A stretch of 64,000 nt of DNA from Tenebrio molitor. Lineage: Eukaryota; Arthropoda; Insecta; Coleoptera; Tenebrionidae. Below, piece by piece: positions 59,522 to 64,000 of this stretch; positions within the stretch are counted from its first letter, which is position 1; each line of letters opens with the position of its first letter. The translations under genes were made by a program, and so were the position numbers. Under the pieces are notes generated by a model, which saw nothing but the letters and a program-made list of their open reading frames with translations, made no database searches and had not been told where the DNA came from. The DNA lies in NCBI RefSeq assembly GCF_963966145.1, contig NC_091051.1, positions 4,712,001 to 4,776,000 on the forward strand, given 5' to 3'.

Positions 59522-61828
59522 TTAGATTCCTCTGGGAACTTGCGGTAAACACATGTTGTAGTACGCGGTTTTGTCCCAGAAATCGACGCCTTTCCATCCG
59601 CACCAGCCCTTGTTTTGCACCGTGTACAAATCGTCGCTGCCGGTGTAGTGCGGATCCAGGATCAAAAACTTCAAGTTCCCACTCTGCGAGTTGTAATCGA
59701 CCCCTAAGATCGTGTGAGCTAAGACTCCCCCGCCTGTTCCAAAAACGAATAAATCAAAATCAACCTGTCACAAACGTCACCGCTACCGACCAATCATAAT
59801 CGGTGATCCGTGATTTTCAAAATGGCTGACCAGCTCTGGCCCTTTACTCGCCATCTCTTCGCCAGAACTGACGTATAGGATCTTCGAAGTCACCCCCAAG
59901 AGCGTGTTCAACACGTAATTCACTTCAGTCGAGCCGATCCACTGCCTCGAACCGACGAAACTGGACGGTTTGTCGCCGATGTCCACCAGACATTTTTGTA
60001 TGTCCTTGAACGTGGGCACTTCCTTATCGGTGTAACCTTGACACTTGAACCACGAGGCTAGGGTTTGGAGGGATCTGTAAGCGCAGCCCCAGCCGTTGTC
60101 GTCCATTTTGTTCTGACAGTAGTGGTAGTAGAGGTAGTTACCCTTGACCAGCGCCACTCTGCCCCCTGAAATGCGCCCGGCACGCCACTGATTAGTTCAA
60201 ATAGAATTGGTAAAGTCGGCGGTGTAGTTACCCACCGTTGTCGGTCGGCTTGACTCCCAGATGGGGGTTGACCAGGGTTTCGCCCCCTTGATTTTTACTC
60301 TTGAAAATGAAGCAATTGGCTCGTCTGAAGAACGGTCTAGTTTGACACAGGAGTAGCTCCCGGTGAAGCGCTTCCCTTTCCGACACTAAAACCAACCAAA
60401 TCAACCACAATTTTTGACGTTTCACTAGGTCTGAATCAAGCTCAGACGTGCCTTTTTAACCCCACGCCACATTAATTTTATTTTATGTTGAAATGTAATA
60501 GTTACATAGACTCTCGTCGTCGTCGTTCTTCAAGTAAATTTTTGTGACAAAATGGCCGCAGTCTTCGGGATAGAAGTGGAAAACTTCGGGTTGCGAGATT
60601 TTATTTTGCAACCGCTCGAATTTGTCCACGATCGTGTTTTCAAGCAGCCTTAAGTTTCTCACGGCACTCTCGACTATGATCTCGTACAAATTTGCGATCT
60701 TCGTTTGTCTGGGTACCATAGCGAGGGCATCAATAGAGACAGTAATGCTCAATGTTTTGCACTGTTCTGCAAAAGTGCAAACCAAGTCATAAAAAACGAC
60801 AGTAAAACGTAACTTATGAGTGTGATAAGATATGATTTTAACGAATGACAAAAAAAAATGGCTCAAACAAAGAATTTCGTATTGTTCATTGTTTTCCACC
60901 ATTTTTTACTTCCAACTGACGCATTTTCCCATTTTCCTCGCTGTGATGTCATACTTACTCTTGTCAAGGACGCAAAGTGGCGCATGCTCCTTCCCCCCGA
61001 CCAACCCGTTCTCTTTGGTCATTTTCTTCAGCATGTTCACCCTCATCACGTCAACCTCATAGTTTTGCACCCTTTTCTTCCTAGCACCCCCCTCGCTGGG
61101 CTCGTTGGACTCATCGCACAACTCCCCGATACTCGGATTCCCCGTCACCCCGACCACCCCGCTCTCGCTGTCGCCCCCCAACAAGTAAACGCTGCTCTTA
61201 TTAAACCCAAACGTCATAACCCCCGACGCTATAGTTTTCCGCAAATTGGTGAAAGACTCTTTGACCGAATTTGCGGCGAACTCGCACGTCAGCGGCACGT
61301 CGCCCCTCAATCTAACATGGAGAAACTGCGACAGGATTTCTTGTTCATTTATGGGAGTGAACTTGGTGGTTTCTAGTTGCCCATTTATGTGGAAACTAGC
61401 GGTGATTTGGTCGGTTTCGACGTTGTAATTGATAAAGACGGGATTGTCGGTGACGTACACCTCATTGAGACTCTCTTTGATAGATTGCTCATCATATTGA
61501 CCATCTCCAATCTTTATGACCCCACAAAGGTAGATTTCAGCTGGGAACGAGTTAATCAACGCTTGTCCGTCCCCGTTTGCCACATCTATTTGCAAACCCA
61601 AGACCACAAGGTTGTTTTTGGCAACAATGCCGTAAACCTTGCCGAAAGAACCGTGATCTCCGTGTGAAAGTCTCTGAAAGTGAGGTTAGAAACATATGTT
61701 AGTCGATTCCGACGATCGTGGTCGGTCGAGTCGGTTAAAATGATACAAATCAGGACGGTTTCAGAGGTTTAATGCGAACTGCAACTTACATTTATGATTT
61801 TTTGTGATATTTTAAGCGAGGGTGTCAT
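59522..61828 (-). CDS. UFSP2: Ufm1-specific protease 2
   Basis: Six exons: 61790-61828, 60959-61673, 60507-60766 with its last base at 60506, 60236-60385, 59791-60165 and 59522-59733, giving 583 residues (human 469; insect proteins are longer at the N-terminus). The C-terminal papain-like protease is very well conserved: YYHYCQNKMDDNGWGCAYRS with the catalytic Cys near residue 416, FVGSRQWIGS, GGVLAHTILG, and LILDPHYTG with the catalytic Asp/His pair near 540 and 542. It ends CLPQVPRGI. A FFRRANCFIF and NPHLG segment before it also fits. UFSP2 processes the Ufm1 precursor and removes Ufm1 from targets such as ribosomal protein L26 at the ER. The 13-codon first exon (MTPSLKISQKIIN) is the least certain part. 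The N-terminal half (residues 14-390) is weakly conserved. Confidence 0.95.
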
Positions 61829-61957
61829 GTTTATGTGCCACTTGTCAATTTAACATAATTTTGACGTTTGCGTATAGGCAACCAACAATACGTCAAAGTC
61901 ACGTGTCATTTCATCCCCTAAATTGATCGCGATGGGGGAGGTTGTTAGTCGAGTTTT

Positions 61958-63084
61958 TCATTTGTTGGAGCTTGCTGGTCTCTCCAGAAAAACTTTCGGA
62001 GGGAATCTGATGGTGAATCCTGCGGTGACGTCGTAGGTGGAGGGTCTGGATCTGGGCGGATTAGCCCCATTAATTACAGACACGAAAGTCTGAAAGTTGG
62101 CGAATTAATAATTGACCACCGTTTGCGGTTTATCGATGTTACAGTTTTGCATGTTTGATCGGATGCTTTCGCTTTTTGCGCTATATATTCCCGGAGTTCT
62201 ACTTCGGTCGTGGGGGAGACTCCCGTATTACATTCCTCTGAAAACTCGATAAATATGTGAATAATGTAACAACTCATAAATCGAGTTTACCTTCAGTGTA
62301 GGTAATGCCATCTAAACTTCTCAATGCGGGTAATAAGCTTTTAACGGTCTGTCGGTACTTCGGAAACTGCCATATTTCATCATTTCCCTCGAGATAAATA
62401 TGTTCCAGTTTCTCGCATATCGTCAGGAAGGTCAAGGTGCGTGTCATATTTTTCAGCCGGTTCCTGAAACCCCACAGTTCACTCGAGTCGCGCTCGATCC
62501 GCCCCCAACCTCCTCAAATCCACCACCCTCAAGCCGCTCAAGAAGGCGCACGGGATGCAGTCCTCGATCAGATTATCCGCCGCGTGCAGCTCCTCCACTC
62601 CCTCCAGCCCCAACATGTTGTCCAAGTGCTCGATCCCGCACCTGTTCACTCTCAATATCTTGAGATTCTTCAGGCCGCAGCCCAGATCGCGCAGCGACGA
62701 GATGAAGCTGCCGTCCAGAATCAACTCTCTGAGCGCCGGGATGTGGACGCTCAAGTGCTGCAAGGGCACATCTCTGGCAATCACCCTCAATTTCACTTGA
62801 GTCACCCTGTCCAGCTCTTCCGTCCCCGTCACTTTCACCTACAATCAACTTAGCACGCTTCGGAGGTAATTCGGGGTTATTGTTACCAAGAGACCCCGAA
62901 GGTTGTGCTCCAGAGGGACGACTATTCGGGCGGGGTCGACGTCCTCCTCCTCGGGGTCGGAGGGGGTCGTAGCCTCGTCGCTGTCGTCGTCGGAGAGCGG
63001 ACCCGTCGGCAGCAAAGGGGCCATAAACAAGATGAAGTCCGAGGGTGGCCTGTTAAGGAAATTGTCGTCCAAATTCGGGGGCAT
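61958..63084 (-). CDS. LRRC56: Leucine-rich repeat protein 56-like
   Basis: Five exons: 62887-63084, 62510-62838, 62291-62463, 62143-62237 and 61958-62089, giving 308 residues. After a Pro/Asp/Glu-rich N-terminus come leucine-rich repeats: LRELILDGSFISSLRDLG, LKNLKILRVNRCGIEHLD, VEELHAADNLIEDC, LRVVDLRRN, then LEHIYLEGND and LLPALRSLDG. The SLRDLG and C-G---LD pattern is that of LRRC56. The tail NGANPPRSRPSTYDVTAGF carries the Arg-Pro-Ser/Thr motif I associate with the family. Human LRRC56 is needed for ciliary dynein arms and IFT. In insects, motile cilia exist only in sperm and chordotonal neurons, so expression should be restricted. Four micro-introns (48, 46, 53 and 53 nt) had to be removed to see it; unspliced, every frame soon stops. 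The stop lies only 129 bases before the UFSP2 start codon on the same strand. A longer C-terminus in another splice form is possible. Confidence 0.87.
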
Positions 63085-63303
63085 GGCTGCACTTTAACGC
63101 CGCACCACTGGGAGTAACGTCGTCATGGAGATTGTAAATAAGTCTATTATCGATTGGAGGCGGCGGCTTTAACGTTGTGTTTTTCAAAATTGTAGTAGAG
63201 CGACGATTTTGGTTATCAGAGTAGTAGTGGGAGGTGAGCGGTACGGTCAATCATTAATGGACAGTCGAGTACAATATATATATTTAAAATAATTTCTCTT
63301 ATT
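63085..63303. promoter_or_regulatory. Upstream region of LRRC56
   Basis: No gene visible. It should contain the LRRC56 promoter and leader and, on the other side, the 3' flank of the minus-strand gene cut by the window edge. Confidence 0.4.
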
Positions 63304-63699
63304 TTAACAAGCTGATATAACAAACATGCATAATTGATATCCAGACACGTAGATCGATAATAAATCTACAAGTAACGGAGACAACTGAAATGCACACTGA
63401 GCGTTGAGCACATCGCAGGAGATGCAGTTGGGTGGACTTGGAAATCTTTCATAATTTTGTCCTGTAGGCCGAAACGGTTGCATGAATCCATCCCTGAACG
63501 CAAACGATTCGGTGGAGCCGGGGGCGGACGTCGCACCCCATCTCGGTACATCGAGGAGCTGATATGCATCGGTATTGTCGACCAAGAAGAAACCGAAAAT
63601 AACTCTACAATACAACGTTGTTGCTTATTGTTCACACACATTATAGCGAATTGTCTTTGTGGAAAGTCCTCAAATAGTGTAACACAGAATACTGACAAC
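63304..63699 (-). other. Possible terminal exon of the synaptotagmin-type gene
   Basis: After the donor at 63836 this interval is open in two minus-strand frames compatible with the phase. The acceptor CCCGTAG (exon from 63699) gives a frame through YRDGVRRPPPAPPNRL to a stop at 63366. The acceptor TTGTAG (exon from 63604) gives VPRWGATSAPGSTESFAF to a stop at 63304. Neither tail resembles a family that I recognise, and synaptotagmin tails after C2B are usually short and variable. Low certainty that either is used. Confidence 0.35.
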
Positions 63700-63835
63700 C
63701 TACGGGATGACTTGCTATTCCCTTTCAAGATCATCGCAGCACCACTGGTTCGACTGGTTCCCTTCAACTGGCAGCGGAGGCAGTTCACCTGCAACAGGCG
63801 TCGGTCACGCGAAGACCACATCTGCGACCGCTCAC

Positions 63836-64000
63836 CTGCTGTTCAAGCAGCTCAGACTGATGGTGGTGGAGTCGTTGGCGGCGCCGGGGATGTGTCCCGG
63901 TATCGACTCCAGCAGCGGATACCACTGCGCCACCGGTCTCCTGGGATTGTCGAGCATCTCGAGCCAGTGGTCCCGACCGATCCCTATGAAACTGGACCCT
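63836..64000 (-). CDS. Synaptotagmin-type C2B domain, 3' part (partial)
   Basis: The gene enters from the right edge. The visible exon reads on the minus strand FIGIGRDHWLEMLDNPRRPV and AQWYPLLESIPGHIPG, then ANDSTTISLSCLNS, ending at a good donor (AGCAG|GTGAGC). The pattern HW--ML-NPR-P---WH-L is the C-terminal end of the C2B domain of synaptotagmins; here WYPL replaces WHxL. Synaptotagmins are vesicle membrane proteins that bind phospholipid and SNAREs, often with calcium. Which paralogue this is cannot be told from this fragment. The next exon lies to the left. Two acceptors keep the frame open: one at 63699 (stop at 63366) and one at 63604 (stop at 63304). I could not choose between them. 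Confidence 0.68.

Noticed and set aside
1..64000. CRISPR arrays, operons or phage-type systems
   Set aside because: The window is intron-containing animal DNA; no regularly spaced direct repeats or bacterial-type gene runs were seen.

Overview
This window looks like nuclear DNA from an insect, most likely a beetle. The evidence is its AT-rich background, compact genes split by many 41-60 nt introns, metazoan orthologues including the insect embryonic-patterning gene torso-like, and scattered decayed Tc1/mariner-type DNA. The order is inferred from this style, not proven. No tRNA, rRNA, CRISPR array or bacterial-style operon was seen.

Layout. Positions 1-19473 hold no gene I can support. They carry foldback/MITE-like elements (522-822, 14861-15240, 15442-15556), short dispersed repeats and a transposase scrap. 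A cluster of repeat units with the palindrome TGACGTCA (18367-19190) lies just before torso-like (+, 19492-23216, two coding exons). Convergent to it is TTC5/Strap (-, 23791-25741, seven exons). Divergent from TTC5 is UBL3 (+, 26563-49819). Its first coding exon holds only ten codons and is followed by a 19.7 kb intron containing a mariner relic and foldback elements. A 3.1 kb second intron contains two more transposon relics. Next come CPSF6 (+, 51721-54388), PSMA3 (+, 55573-56540) and an ENTPD5/6-type nucleotidase (+, 57070-59209). Convergent to that are UFSP2 (-, 59522-61828) and, just upstream on the same strand, LRRC56 (-, 61958-63084). The right edge cuts a minus-strand gene whose visible exon is the end of a synaptotagmin-type C2B domain.

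Functions. The genes are mostly housekeeping and do not form one pathway. Three concern ubiquitin-like or proteasome biology (UBL3, PSMA3, UFSP2). CPSF6 acts in mRNA 3'-end processing, the ENTPD in nucleotide hydrolysis in the secretory pathway, LRRC56 in cilia and flagella, TTC5 in p300/stress and tubulin mRNA control, and torso-like in terminal patterning. Exon joins were worked out by hand from GT/AG sites, reading phase and remembered family sequence patterns. No alignment or search was run.

I found no clear new biological system. The most notable items are the micro-exon plus giant intron of UBL3, the CRE-like repeat cluster beside torso-like, a family of short palindromic foldback elements, the layered transposon relics inside UBL3 introns, and a perfect 16-bp hairpin downstream of CPSF6.
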